From: Petasospora fabianii
Taxonomy: Eukaryota; Ascomycota; Saccharomycetes; Phaffomycetales; Wickerhamomycetaceae
Length of the DNA stretch: 64,000 bases
Reading direction: 5' to 3'
NCBI GenBank assembly: GCA_022641835.1
Contig: CP048715.1
Coordinates: 124,001-188,000 of the forward strand
A program made the position numbers and the translations under genes. The first letter of the stretch is position 1. Every line of letters starts with the position of its first letter. The notes under the pieces were generated by a model. That model saw nothing but the letters and a program-made list of their open reading frames with translations. It was not told the origin of the DNA and ran no database searches. Positions 21,231 through 31,400 of this stretch are shown here, in pieces.

Positions 21231-21600
21231 TCATTTCTTGTTCTTTTTAATGTCTTCGTCTGACTCGAGATACTCCCAAAGGTAAATCAGACCGTAGTAG
21301 GTGGTGAATGTAACTGCCAGCACCTTGACGAGGGGCCCACCAAAGTCTTGGTAGAAAGCCCTCTGTTTTTAATTGTTAGTACCAGCCCCGACAGTAGGTT
21401 CTTTGCAGTTAACTCACATGTGGATTTACTTTCTCCTCTTCGTGTTGGTTTTTGTTTGACTGGTCCCGTGGCTGTATAGGTTGTGGATGTTGACCTTGCG
21501 AACTCGGCACCTTATTGGCGTTTAAGGCGGGTGTCAGTGTTCTGAAGCCCTTTGTGAGTGGCCCTCTGATCGTCTGCCTCAGCATAACGGATCTGAACAT
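21231..21600 (-). CDS. Small probable mitochondrial membrane protein (two exons)
   Basis: Exon 1 is 21600..21418 (61 codons) and exon 2 is 21362..21231. A 55-nt intron with donor GTGAGT, branch TACTAAC (21375..21381) and acceptor ACAG lies between them. The spliced protein is 104 aa. The first ~30 residues are basic with no acidic residue (MFRSVMLRQTIRGPLTKGFR), like a mitochondrial presequence. A polar Gln/Asn-rich linker follows. Then comes a FYQDFGGPLVKV segment, one membrane helix (VLAVTFTTYYGLIYLW) and an acidic then lysine-rich tail (ESDEDIKKNKK). The helix and its flanks look like a single-pass inner-membrane protein of a respiratory or ATP-synthase assembly factor. I do not recognise the family with certainty. 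It faces the 3' end of IDP1 and diverges from ISA2. Confidence 0.8.
21363..21417 (-). other. Intron of the small mitochondrial gene (55 nt)
   Basis: Donor GTGAGT, perfect TACTAAC, acceptor ACAG. One of the shortest plausible budding-yeast introns. It joins two complete codons (phase 0). Confidence 0.88.
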
Positions 21601-22034
21601 TTTGCGTGGGTTCTTCGACTGGGATTGGTGTGCTGCTTGTCGTTGTGGCTGGACTAGGTGAAATGTCTTTTATGCTTCGTGTCGTCGATTGTACACCAGG
21701 GCCGCGATGACAGAGATGATCTTGGACTTGGGCCACCTGCTGGGCTTTACGGGTCTTACAAACTGAAAGTTGGAGAATTAGACAAAATCATATATTCATC
21801 TATAAGCTGAAACCCTCGCAATAGCTCAAATACTTAACATCCATGGCCCAGTTGCTTAATTGGGCAGGCTCCAGGACACCCCCCACACATTCGTCAAGGC
21901 CACACCCGCGAATTCTCGGAGGGGATCGGTAGCGTATCACGGATTTGTCAAAGGTCACACACACCTTCTTCTTCCTTTGCCTCTCCTCTGTACTTATAGG
22001 ATATCGATCCTTTCACCGCAATTAACCATCAAAG
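21601..22034. other. Divergent promoter region, small mitochondrial gene / ISA2
   Basis: 434 bp. Short frames here are not convincing genes. No repeat or RNA gene is seen. Confidence 0.45.
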
Positions 22035-22643
22035 ATGATGCTGAGAAGTGCAAGAAGAGTACTACAACCGAAGTTGGGCCAGTTTTCCTCGCTGACTCGT
22101 ACACTAGCAATCCCACTCACCCATCACATTCAACTGCCGCTAACGAGGGCCAACTACACTACAGAAGCACCACAACAAGCTAAACGAACACGAGCTCCAA
22201 CATCGCTTTCTAATACTTCTCGCTCCTTTGGCGAGGCCCCAAAGCATCAGCTGAGAATTATAAACAAGAAGTTTGCGGACGATGGCAAGCTCCTCATTAT
22301 GGACATCTCTGATCGTGCAATTACCAAGCTTAATAACATTGCCCAGGAGGAGAACAATCCTGGTGTGGCGTTGCGTATCAGCGTTGAAAGCGGTGGGTGT
22401 CATGGTTTCCAATATAACTTGAACTTGAGCGATGTGAACACTAAGACTGATGAAGACTGTGTTTTTGAGAAGGGTGGTGCTAAGGTGATCATTGACGATT
22501 CTTCTTTGGGTATTTTACGAGAGAGTACAGTGGACTACACGACGGAGTTGATTGGGAGTATGTTCAAAGTGGTGGATAGTCCCTACATGGCTTCCAGTTG
22601 TGGCTGTGGATCCAGTTTCGACTTTGATTTTTCCAAACTGTGA
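22035..22643 (+). CDS. ISA2: Mitochondrial A-type iron-sulfur assembly protein Isa2
   Basis: The 202-aa protein has an N-terminal presequence (about 1-45, rich in Arg and Ser) and a C-terminal IscA/HesB domain (about 88-202). The three conserved cysteines are present: C122 in SGGCHGFQY, and C189 and C191 in SSCGCGSSF. These ligate iron or a cluster. Isa1, Isa2 and Iba57 together make [4Fe-4S] clusters for aconitase, lipoate synthase and others in the matrix. The CGCGSSF ending is closer to ISCA2/Isa2 than to ISCA1/Isa1 (CGCGESF). Two adjacent ATGs start the frame. It could be confused with ISA1, which is why confidence in the symbol is lower than in the family. Confidence 0.85.
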   Translation: MMLRSARRVLQPKLGQFSSLTRTLAIPLTHHIQLPLTRANYTTEAPQQAKRTRAPTSLSNTSRSFGEAPKHQLRIINKKFADDGKLLIMDISDRAITKLNNIAQEENNPGVALRISVESGGCHGFQYNLNLSDVNTKTDEDCVFEKGGAKVIIDDSSLGILRESTVDYTTELIGSMFKVVDSPYMASSCGCGSSFDFDFSKL

Positions 22644-22916
22644 TGACTCTGCTTCACGATGACGTTATGACCATACTTTACTTTGCATTACCGGACCTGG
22701 CTTTTGTTGCGCTAATACCAGCATTCGTGCTATTACAATACTATTCATTGTAGTTGCTAGTAGAATTATAGTTAATCGGATTACATCATGAAATACTAAA
22801 AGATAAGAGTACAGGCACCTTGTGGAACCAACAAGAGCTATGGGACACCCAAAAAGCGAGAGAGATTTAGAGTCGAAATGGTTATTGTACAGTGAAATGC
22901 AACACTTTTTAGGCCT

Positions 22917-23747
22917 TTAAAAGAGCAGTGCCATGAGACCAGCGCCAACAAAGGCACCGGTAGCGGCGTTTAAAGCCATACCTTCATCACTTGATGTGGC
23001 AGAGGAGAGCGCAGAGGTGGAAGTGGCAACGGCAGATGTTGAAAATGAAGTGCTGCGTGTGGTGGATGAGGAGCTGGAGTGTACAGATGATGAAGAGACG
23101 CTAGAGGATGAGGATTCCTCAGATGAAGATGACTCCTCGGAAGAAGAGGACTCCTCAGATGAGGAAGCATCGGAGGATGAAGATGGCTCCTCAGAAGAGC
23201 TGGAAGAGGACTCAAGATCTGACGAAGAGGAGCTTGAAATCTCAGCGGAGGAGGAAGAGGAGATGGACTCGATATCGGAAGATGATGAAGATGAGCTAGA
23301 AGGCTCGATTGAGGAGGAAGAAGAAGAAGAGGAAGAAGCGACCTCGGAAGAAGACGAAGATGAGGAGGAAGAAGAACTGGAGGAGGAAGAGGAAGAGGAA
23401 GATGAAGAGCTCTTAGAGGAAGACGATGCCTGGGAGGAGCTTGAGGACTTGGATGAAGACGAGCTCTTAGAGGAAGAAACGACGACATTGGCACCAACAG
23501 ACTTACAGTTAGAAGTGAAAGCGCTGTAGGCAGTATCAGCATCACCGGATGGACAGATGTTATCCAAACAGTTCTTTATAGCAGAAGCATCGTTGGAGCA
23601 GATACAGGCAACCTGGTTAAGTTGGGAGCAAGAATCCGACTTCTTGGTGACCTGGGAGGCACAGGCCAAGAGACATGCCGGTGGAGAAGCAGCGATGACC
23701 TGCTGAGCGAGAAGAATGAGGGTGGTGGAGAGAGTGAATGTCTTCAT
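22917..23747 (-). CDS. CFEM GPI-anchored cell-wall protein, CCW14-like (copy 1)
   Basis: The 276-aa product has a signal peptide (about 1-19) and a CFEM domain with the eight expected cysteines (PPACLLAC ... DSC ... ACIC ... NC ... IC ... NC, about residues 23-82). A long serine-only-like stalk follows, ending in a hydrophobic tail that fits a GPI signal (GAFVGAGLMALLF). The order and the motif PPACLLACxSQV match S. cerevisiae Ccw14/Ssr1, an inner-layer cell-wall glycoprotein that supports wall integrity. It lies 613 bp from a paralogue in the same orientation, so this is a tandem duplication. The acidic frame on the opposite strand is a shadow of the TCN-rich Ser codons. Confidence 0.88.
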   Translation of the reverse strand: MKTFTLSTTLILLAQQVIAASPPACLLACASQVTKKSDSCSQLNQVACICSNDASAIKNCLDNICPSGDADTAYSAFTSNCKSVGANVVVSSSKSSSSSKSSSSSQASSSSKSSSSSSSSSSSSSSSSSSSSSSEVASSSSSSSSSIEPSSSSSSSSDIESISSSSSAEISSSSSSDLESSSSSSEEPSSSSDASSSEESSSSEESSSSEESSSSSVSSSSVHSSSSSTTRSTSFSTSAVATSTSALSSATSSDEGMALNAATGAFVGAGLMALLF

Positions 23748-24360
23748 GGTTGGCCTGAGGTATTGTTAAAGAATGTGGGATGTCAGGTGAGAACAAACGA
23801 GTGAAACTCTAGGAAATGCACAGCTGTGAGTCGACAAGGTGTGTATAGTTGGAGAGTCTGTTTGTTTGTTTATTTGTTTGTTTTGGTTTCATCTCGAGAA
23901 AAGTCGGCTCGATCGTCGCGGATGATCTGGATCCTGCGTTGTCGTGGAGATCTGGCACCGCGCACGCTTTTCCATGGGGGGAAAAGTTTCACATTTGCAA
24001 CCACATGAGAAGATAAACTACGAGGGTGGGTGTCTAATGAAAGTGCAGATAAATAATATTTGGAAGCAAGTGTAGAAAGAGGATTCATCCATTCCAAGTA
24101 GTGGGTGAGCTCTCTCTGTCTGAAGACTGAGAAAATACCACTGGCATGAACGGCTCAGGGTATGCAGTCATCCAAAAATAGCGAGCGTTCCCTCGAGGAA
24201 TGAAGAGAAATGGGGGAAAGAGAATAACATTGATTCGTCAGAGAAGATCAAAAAAGGAAATAGGGTATCAAAAAATGAACAAGTTAAATGCAAATGTGAT
24301 GTGTGTGTTCTTGTATTTTTCTTTTCTTGTAATTGTATGCTGTTGTGTTGGCCCAATGGC
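23748..24360. other. Intergenic region between the two CCW14-like genes
   Basis: 613 bp holding the promoter of copy 1 and the 3' end of copy 2. A run of TTTG-type repeats lies near 23860..23885. No gene is seen. Confidence 0.5.
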
Positions 24361-25023
24361 TTAGAACAACAAACCGATGGCAGCAGCACCAACGAGAGCA
24401 CCCATTGGAGCGTTCAAGGCGGCACCGCCAGCGGTAGCAGTGGAGATGGTTGGGACCTCAGAAGCGGATGATGTGGCAGAAGAAGAGGTGGCCTCAGCGG
24501 AAGAGGTGATCTCGGAAGAGGAGACCTCGGAAGAAACTGGGGCAAGAGTGGTGGTGGCCTCCTTGGACGACTCGGAAGAGGTGGTCTCTGGGACCTCAGA
24601 GGAGGAAGAAGAGGAAGTTGAGGAGGCAACCTCAGTAGAAGAAGATGGAGCCTCGGAAGAAGAAGAGGAAGCAGCGGCAGCAGAAGATGAAGAGGAGGAT
24701 GAGGAAGAAGAAGAGGACGAGGAGGATGACTCGGCAGAGGAAGAGGACGAGGAGGAGGACTTGACCTCGGAACCGACACTGTCACAAGTAGACTTGAAAG
24801 AAGAGTAGGCGGTATCAGCATCACCGGATGGACAGATGGAGTCCAAGCACTGCTTCATGGCGGAGGATTCGTTCTCACAGACGCAGGCAATCTGGTTGAG
24901 CTCTGAACAAGAGTCGGAGGCCTTAATGACCTGGGAGGCACAGGCAAGGAGACATGCTGGTGGGGCAGCAACGACATGCTGAGCGAGGGCAGCGATGGCA
25001 GCGATAGTAGCGAATGACTTCAT
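24361..25023 (-). CDS. CCW14: CFEM GPI-anchored cell-wall protein, CCW14-like (copy 2)
   Basis: The 220-aa paralogue of the neighbouring gene has a signal peptide (1-19), an eight-cysteine CFEM domain (about 21-80), a Ser/Glu/Thr/Ala-rich stalk shorter than in copy 1, and a hydrophobic GPI-type tail (GALVGAAAIGLLF). The CFEM parts of the two copies are very similar (PPACLLACASQV in both, CPSGDADTAYS in both), while the stalks differ, as expected when low-complexity DNA evolves fast. It resembles yeast Ccw14 in length (about 238 aa). It diverges from MBP1 across a 780-bp region. Confidence 0.88.
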   Translation of the reverse strand: MKSFATIAAIAALAQHVVAAPPACLLACASQVIKASDSCSELNQIACVCENESSAMKQCLDSICPSGDADTAYSSFKSTCDSVGSEVKSSSSSSSSAESSSSSSSSSSSSSSSSAAAASSSSSEAPSSSTEVASSTSSSSSSEVPETTSSESSKEATTTLAPVSSEVSSSEITSSAEATSSSATSSASEVPTISTATAGGAALNAPMGALVGAAAIGLLF

Positions 25024-25803
25024 TGTTGTTAGTAGTATTGCGAACGAAAGTGTGTGTGCTGAAGTTGTGTATATCAGATCAAGTTAGCGGAAGAGTCTGA
25101 AAACATGAGATGGAAACTTTCAACAACAACCCGAGGGCTCGGTTCGAGATCACAAGGTTCGGTATGCCCACGCCATTTGGGCCTAAAACGTAAACATTCC
25201 TATTTTTGGCATATGTTGCGTAGATCTGGCCCATCGAGATTTTTCAAGTGTGGTGTCTGGGTGTTCTGATGTTTGTCTTCCGGGGGCATTGTGCACGTGC
25301 AGTTGTACGTACTAAAGACCCTCGGATGTGTTAAAGGTCTCCTTCTTGGTCGGTTGTGGACCATTAGAGATGGTTTGAGAGGGTTTGTTGTTATATTAAG
25401 ATGCCTGTTAGGACAGCACATGGATGAACGAGGTGATTCAAGATCCGTAAACTCGAGTGAACGTGTGTTCCCCCCAGCAAGCACAATCAGTCCAGGACGC
25501 GTTTTTCCCTTTCAGGCTAGGCAGCGAAAAAACAGCCCGGGTGACGCGTAGATCCATAACTCCCTAATACGTCTCTGTCAGTATACCACAACGACAACTG
25601 GGGTCAGATAGCTCTGCTACCACTTGCGAGATCACCTACATACACAGCGACTCTCAATCTTATTTTCAGCTGAATAAGGGCCCTGCTAAACCATTTTCAA
25701 CGCCATAATCAAGAGAAGCACTGACGCGCAGTGTCAAAACCCCCCAACTGTCATCGCTCCATCTCCACGCACACAGAAGCCCAATTCCCCTTGACGAGCA
25801 GCG
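25024..25803. other. Divergent promoter region, CCW14-like copy 2 / MBP1
   Basis: 780 bp with no gene. Two exact ACGCGT boxes lie at 25497..25502 and 25544..25549 on the MBP1 side. Confidence 0.6.
25497..25549. promoter_or_regulatory. Two MCB boxes (ACGCGT) upstream of MBP1
   Basis: Palindromic ACGCGT at 25497..25502 and again at 25544..25549, 255-307 bp before the MBP1 ATG. ACGCGT is the known binding site of MBF, of which Mbp1 is the DNA-binding subunit. Confidence 0.65.
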
Positions 25804-28074
25804 ATGTCTAATCCCCCCCTCTACATTGCCACGTACTCCAATGTGGATGTATACGAGTGCATGGTGGGAGATACCGCCCTCATGAGACGTGTCTCCGATA
25901 ACTGGATTAATGCGACCCAGATCCTCAAGGCTGCAAACTTCCCCAAGGCATCACGTACCAGAATCTTGGAGAAAGAAATTCAAACAGGTATTCACGAGAA
26001 GATCCAAGGTGGATATGGACGTTTTCAAGGTACTTGGATTCCCTTAGAGATTGCAAGACCGCTCGCCCATAAGTATAAGATAACCGATGCCATGGCTCCA
26101 ATCTTGACATATGTCCCTGACCCATACAACCCATTGGGGAAAAAGTCAAAAGGTGCTGGAAGTGGTGGAAATACATCTTCACAAAAACGTACGGACTCAG
26201 CGGCCAAAAAGCAGAAGTCTATAAAGGAGAAGAATATTGACTCTACGAGAAAGATGGCCCCATCAGTAGCGGATGGCTCATTCTGGCAGGCCAACGAACC
26301 ACCTCGCTACCAACAACCACAACAACCAAACTCCTATCCTCAGTACCATGCTCCACCTCCAGTGTTTGGTCAATATGGCCAACAGCAGCTTCACAATGGC
26401 TACTACCAACAGTCAGGGTACCAGCAGCCCCAGTATCTTCAAGAACAGCAGCAAGGTTACCCACAGCACCAGACACTAAGACCTCCAAATATGCCACAAC
26501 TATCACAACATACACAACATCACATCCCACAACAGCAAGCCTATCCCCGAAATGGATCCCAATCACAGGCCCAGCAGTCAAAACAGCAGCAGCAGCAGCA
26601 GCAGCAGCAGTTTGCCCCATACCAACAGCATAAGCAAAAGAACTCAAATGAGAATTGGTCTCAGGATGATGCAAACTCTACACAAATGGATGAAGCCATG
26701 GAATCGGATACATCAATCTCATCAGAGCATTCAGCGATGGCCAACATGGATTCTAAAAACGCTAGAAGCATGTACACTGACGCCTTAGTGCATTTCTTCA
26801 GCAATGAAACTGATGACGTCCCATTGGTGCTACTCCATCCACCTTCTGATTTCGATTTTAACGAGCCAATTGATGAAGAAGGTCACACCCCCTTGCACTG
26901 GGCCTCTTCCATGGCTTCACCAGCGCTTGTGGAACTTCTTCTCAAGAATGGCGCAGACCCACTGACCCCAAACGCTGCGGGACTCAACTGTGTTTCCCGT
27001 GCTGTCTTTTTCAACAACTCATACCAAAAGGGAAACTTCAACCAGATTGTCCAATTAATGAAGAGCTGTCTCTATACACCAGATAAGTCAGGCAGAACGC
27101 CTCTCCACTACCTCTGCGAGTCAACTCGTTCTAAGACCGCAATTGCCCAGTACTATCTCCAGACTATCCTTGATCAACTATCCCTCGGAAACGAGAATCT
27201 CATCACGATTGTTGCCAACCACAGAGACATCCAGGGAGATTCCGCTATTGACTTATGTATGCGTTCTGGTAACACTACACTCCTGGACTGTCTCAAGTCA
27301 TACGTCACAGGGACAGAATCTACTGCTCCAAACACCCCGGCCGTTACATCGATTCGTACACCGGGAACATTCAAAACCGACCTCGGTGACTTCACTGAGG
27401 AACCTGATAGCACGATCAATGACCGTACGGACTCTGTTAATGGTGATCATGACGATGCTGAGACGCCGGGTCCTGCAAACTTGTTTGTTCAAAGATTGCC
27501 TAAATTGCCCGTCGGTGAAGTCGGTGGTATGTTAACCAGCATGTTGAGTTCTCTCGCCGATGCATATGACACAGAGTTGAAGAACAAGGAGGAGGAAAGT
27601 GAACATACCAAGAGTGTCTTAGATAACCTGCAACAGGACCTTGATGCTACTGAGAGTCAGAACAGGGAGGTGTTGAGACAAATCGATAGTGGTTTGTCAT
27701 TGGAAGAATTGACATCTAACATTTCTCAACTTGATGAAGAGGCCTCTAAAAAGACTGATTCATTGATGAGAATCATGGAGAGAAGTCAAGCATTGAGCAT
27801 GGCCAAAATTGTTCTCAGAGAGGAATCTAGCATTGATCAAAGCTTTGTTGATAATGGCGACCAAATTCAACTTGCTTTTGAACTGACACAGTTGCAGGTC
27901 AACAGAACTCGTGTTATCGACACTATTATTCAGGAATTGGCTGTTCAAAACATCAACAACAAGATGAACAACTACAGAAAGTTGATTGCCTTGGCATGTG
28001 ATTTGAAGGCCGAGAACGTTGATGAGTTGGTTGACGAGATTGAGGCTGACTTGTTGACGACCATGAGTAATTGA
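25804..28074 (+). CDS. MBP1: MBF transcription factor subunit Mbp1 (APSES/KilA-N)
   Basis: The 756-aa protein is the DNA-binding part of the G1/S factor MBF (with Swi6), which drives DNA-synthesis genes through MCB boxes. The KilA-N/APSES domain covers about residues 5-110, with the signature WINATQILKAANFPKASRTRILEKE and GGYGRFQGTWIPL. A Gln-rich, low-complexity region (about 160-290) includes a run of nine CAG codons near 26584..26610. Ankyrin repeats span about 355-500 (EEGHTPLHWASSMASPALVELLLKNGADPL). A coiled coil and Swi6-binding C-terminus finish the protein. Overall it is closer to Mbp1 than Swi4. Two MCB boxes in its promoter suggest self-regulation. Confidence 0.92.
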   Translation: MSNPPLYIATYSNVDVYECMVGDTALMRRVSDNWINATQILKAANFPKASRTRILEKEIQTGIHEKIQGGYGRFQGTWIPLEIARPLAHKYKITDAMAPILTYVPDPYNPLGKKSKGAGSGGNTSSQKRTDSAAKKQKSIKEKNIDSTRKMAPSVADGSFWQANEPPRYQQPQQPNSYPQYHAPPPVFGQYGQQQLHNGYYQQSGYQQPQYLQEQQQGYPQHQTLRPPNMPQLSQHTQHHIPQQQAYPRNGSQSQAQQSKQQQQQQQQQFAPYQQHKQKNSNENWSQDDANSTQMDEAMESDTSISSEHSAMANMDSKNARSMYTDALVHFFSNETDDVPLVLLHPPSDFDFNEPIDEEGHTPLHWASSMASPALVELLLKNGADPLTPNAAGLNCVSRAVFFNNSYQKGNFNQIVQLMKSCLYTPDKSGRTPLHYLCESTRSKTAIAQYYLQTILDQLSLGNENLITIVANHRDIQGDSAIDLCMRSGNTTLLDCLKSYVTGTESTAPNTPAVTSIRTPGTFKTDLGDFTEEPDSTINDRTDSVNGDHDDAETPGPANLFVQRLPKLPVGEVGGMLTSMLSSLADAYDTELKNKEEESEHTKSVLDNLQQDLDATESQNREVLRQIDSGLSLEELTSNISQLDEEASKKTDSLMRIMERSQALSMAKIVLREESSIDQSFVDNGDQIQLAFELTQLQVNRTRVIDTIIQELAVQNINNKMNNYRKLIALACDLKAENVDELVDEIEADLLTTMSN
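26584..26610 (+). repeat. (CAG)9 polyglutamine tract in MBP1
   Basis: Nine CAG codons in a row inside the Gln-rich linker of Mbp1. Likely length-variable between strains. Confidence 0.9.
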
Positions 28075-28420
28075 ACTGAGAGGCGTCTTGGACGCACATA
28101 TTTTCCCTATAATCTCAGGCTAGCGGTACCTTTGAAATGACCTAAATACTAACTTTGAATGATCATGAACTTCTATGCTACATGCTACAACAGTAGATCT
28201 CGATGATCAATCACTGAAGCATCATATACATAAATTCTAAAAACCGAAGAAATACTATTAAAGTCGTCATGCAGCAAAGCTCCAACATAACCCATAAGTG
28301 ACTCAATCAAATCGTCCGTATCTATTAAGACACATATGTCAAAATGAGAAACTGTACTGGTCTTGAAGCACAATGAATGAGAGGTCGTCATGACATGCAA
28401 AAGGTTACACAAGAATTGGC
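28075..28420. other. Convergent intergenic region MBP1 / KAP123
   Basis: 346 bp between two stop codons. AT-rich, with no gene seen. Confidence 0.5.
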
Positions 28421-31400
28421 TTAAGCAATAACGCTAGCCAAAATCTCGTTCTGGGAAACAACGCCATTGAAGTTGGAGTTCAAGTATTTGAGCAACTCAA
28501 CAACATTGTTCTTGATTTCCGCACCATCAAATTGCTTAAGGGCGTCAATGTTCTCTTCTCTACCCAATGTGGACTCTCTTTCAAGCTTCTCGATCTCAGC
28601 CTGCTTCACAAATACGTGGGCAAAGATCTCAAGGACCTTTGGTGTGTACTGAACAATCTCCTGGTTACCAGAGTGGTAAAGCTTGATGAACAACTCAAAG
28701 ATTGGCTTGTTCTCTTCGAAAGCGATCTTCAATGGCAAGTGCTCAAACAAAGATGGCAAAACAACGTTCAATGGAGTAGCATCCTGGTGCTTCAAAGCCA
28801 ATCTGGCAACACATCCACAAGCGTTGGCGAAACCTCTGTTGACATTATCCTGGGTCTCCTCGTCATCTTCAGCAACATTAGCAGCCTTCTTCTCAACCTT
28901 GGACAACAATTGAGAAAGTGCGTTGAAGATAGCTGGGTATGTAGAGGAGTAGTCAGCCTGGCCGTAGAAGACCAAGACACCGACACCATAAGCGGCGTTA
29001 CCTCTGACCTCAACAGACTTGTCATTCTGGAGACGCTCAACGAGCAATTGGAGAAGACTGTCAGTGTATGGGTTGGCCTCCTTCAAACCAATCGAGATGT
29101 CAGCCAAAGCACCGACAGCAGTAATTCTCTTTGCCTTGTCCTTACCGGTAGCAGCAGTGGCAATGATATCCTTGAATGAGCCGAAGATCTGGTCGAAGTT
29201 TGGACCGAGAGCAGTAGCCAAAGCAACCAGCAACTCCAAAGCACTCTCGTACAAAAGAGAGTCAGACTCAGAAGAGTCGAGCTCTTCATCATCAGCAAGC
29301 TCCTCATCATCCAAGGTCTGACACAAGTGCTCGCCCTTGATGATGGTCATCAAGTCACCACAGAGCTTCTGAAGGTAGGAAGAGTCGCCATTGTCCATGA
29401 CGATGATTGGTCCATACTTAAACAGCAGCTCGGTGATGGACTCCAAGATGGCGGTAACCATGGCAAACTCGTACTCCTCTGGCAAACTTTCGATAGAAAG
29501 TGCTCTGGCCTGCTGAACAACAGCCAAGGTGTTGCTATCAATGTAAGAACCAGATGGAGCACCCTTAGGGAACTTCTTAGGCTGGAGCTGAGTGGACATC
29601 AAAGCGTCAGCAACCTTCCAAAGGGAGGTCAAAGCGGTCTCTCTCATACCATATGATTCCTTGGCCTGCTCGATCAAGGCAGTGACAGACTTTTCAACGT
29701 GTGGAATGAAGAGCTCTTTGGTACCAAGAGCCAATTCCGCGAGTGCAATGGCAGCAATATCCTTCTCGATAGTGATACCTGTGTGAACCTGGAAATTGTC
29801 CTGGAAGTCCTCCTCTTCACCAAGCTCGTTCTCGTCATCATCCTGTCCACCCAAAGCAAATTCCTCCTGCTCCAAACATCTGTAGATCTCAGGAAGAATG
29901 TTTGGCAAGAATGGTGCAAATTCCTTACCATAGACCTTAGCCATGTTTGTAATGAAGGCGAAACCAGACTCTTTCAATCTTGAATTGTCAGACTGGATGG
30001 CAGCGTAGGCAGCGTCGATCAATGGGGCAGCGAACTGACCGAACGTCTCAGACTTAACGGCTCTAGCCATAGTGGAGATGTTCTCGAAACTGAGAGCCCT
30101 CAATTCAATGTCATCATCAGACATACCTTCAATAGCAGCGGCGTCCTTGATGTATGGCTCCAAGGTCTCAATAGACTTGGCAAAGTATGGGATGAAAGAA
30201 GAACCAGCAGCGTAAGCGGTAGAACCAATAGCAGAGACAATAATAGCTCTGAGCTTGGAGTTCTCAGTGACTTGGAGCATGTGGAAAAGCTTGGTCATCA
30301 GTGGATCAATGTACTTGCTAACAGCCTCAACGGACATGTACTCAATCAAGACATCCAAAGAGGTACAGGCATACTTGTAGACGGTGGCGTGGGTAGCAGA
30401 GTCAATGGCCTCAATGAGCAATGGCAAAAGCTGCTCGTAGTACTTGGACATGTACTCCTTCAACTCAGAGATCAACTCAGAAAGTGATCTGAGAGCAGCA
30501 ACTCTCACAATAAGCTCTGAATCCTTGAGACCAGCAACAAGTGCAGTCATGATCTTCTCCAACTGAGTAGTGTAGTAATCTGGAGCACCAACGACAGCAA
30601 CACCCATGGACAAGACACCGGCTCTTCTCTCAAACTGGTTGGAAGAACCAAGCATGGCTGGGAGCTGTTCAAAGATGGTGTTAACAACCTGAGATGGTGG
30701 CAATTCAGAAGCAGAAATGGCGATAAGTCTGAGGGCCAACGAGGATGGATCGGACTCCTCGTTCTCGTTATCATCCTCCTCATCGTCAAGCTCAGCCTCG
30801 ATGTCAATCTCGCTAGATGCGATCTTAAGAGCAGCAAGAGTAATGTCTCTACCCAACTTTTTGCTAATGATTTTGTTCTTTCTGAAAGTGACAGCGGAAG
30901 AAAGGAACTGAATGGAGAAGTTTCTGATATCCTCGTCAACATCAGTGTTGAGGGCAATCTCAATCATGATTTGGATAAGACCAACAATGTTGTCACCAAG
31001 AAGCTTGGTATCCAAGAGCAGAAGATCGTTAAAGGTGTTGAAAACCATCTTGGCGTGGACAGAGTCACCAGCAGCGATGACCTCCTTGAGAACTTGAACC
31101 ATGGATGGAATGGCATTCTGAACCAAACCAGCAAGAGATGGGTTCTCATCAACAACACCTTCAGCAATGGCGGAGCAAACACCAAGACAGAGAACAGAAT
31201 AGATTCTGACATCAATCGAGGACTGGTCAGCAGCGGTCTTGGTGAACAACTCGATAAACGATCCAATGTTATTACCAATCTCTGCAATACCGCTCTCGAG
31301 AAGAGAAAAAAGAATGAAGACAGCTGTCTCCTTGTTCTGGACACTGCTATCATCAGTGGAGGCAGTAATCAAGATCTGGAAAATCTCAGTCCACTTACCT

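Noticed and set aside
22933-23529. 198-codon acidic frame (Glu/Asp-rich) on the plus strand
   Set aside because: It is the reverse complement of the serine codons of the CCW14-like stalk. The same happens at 24377..24808 and 59092..59394.
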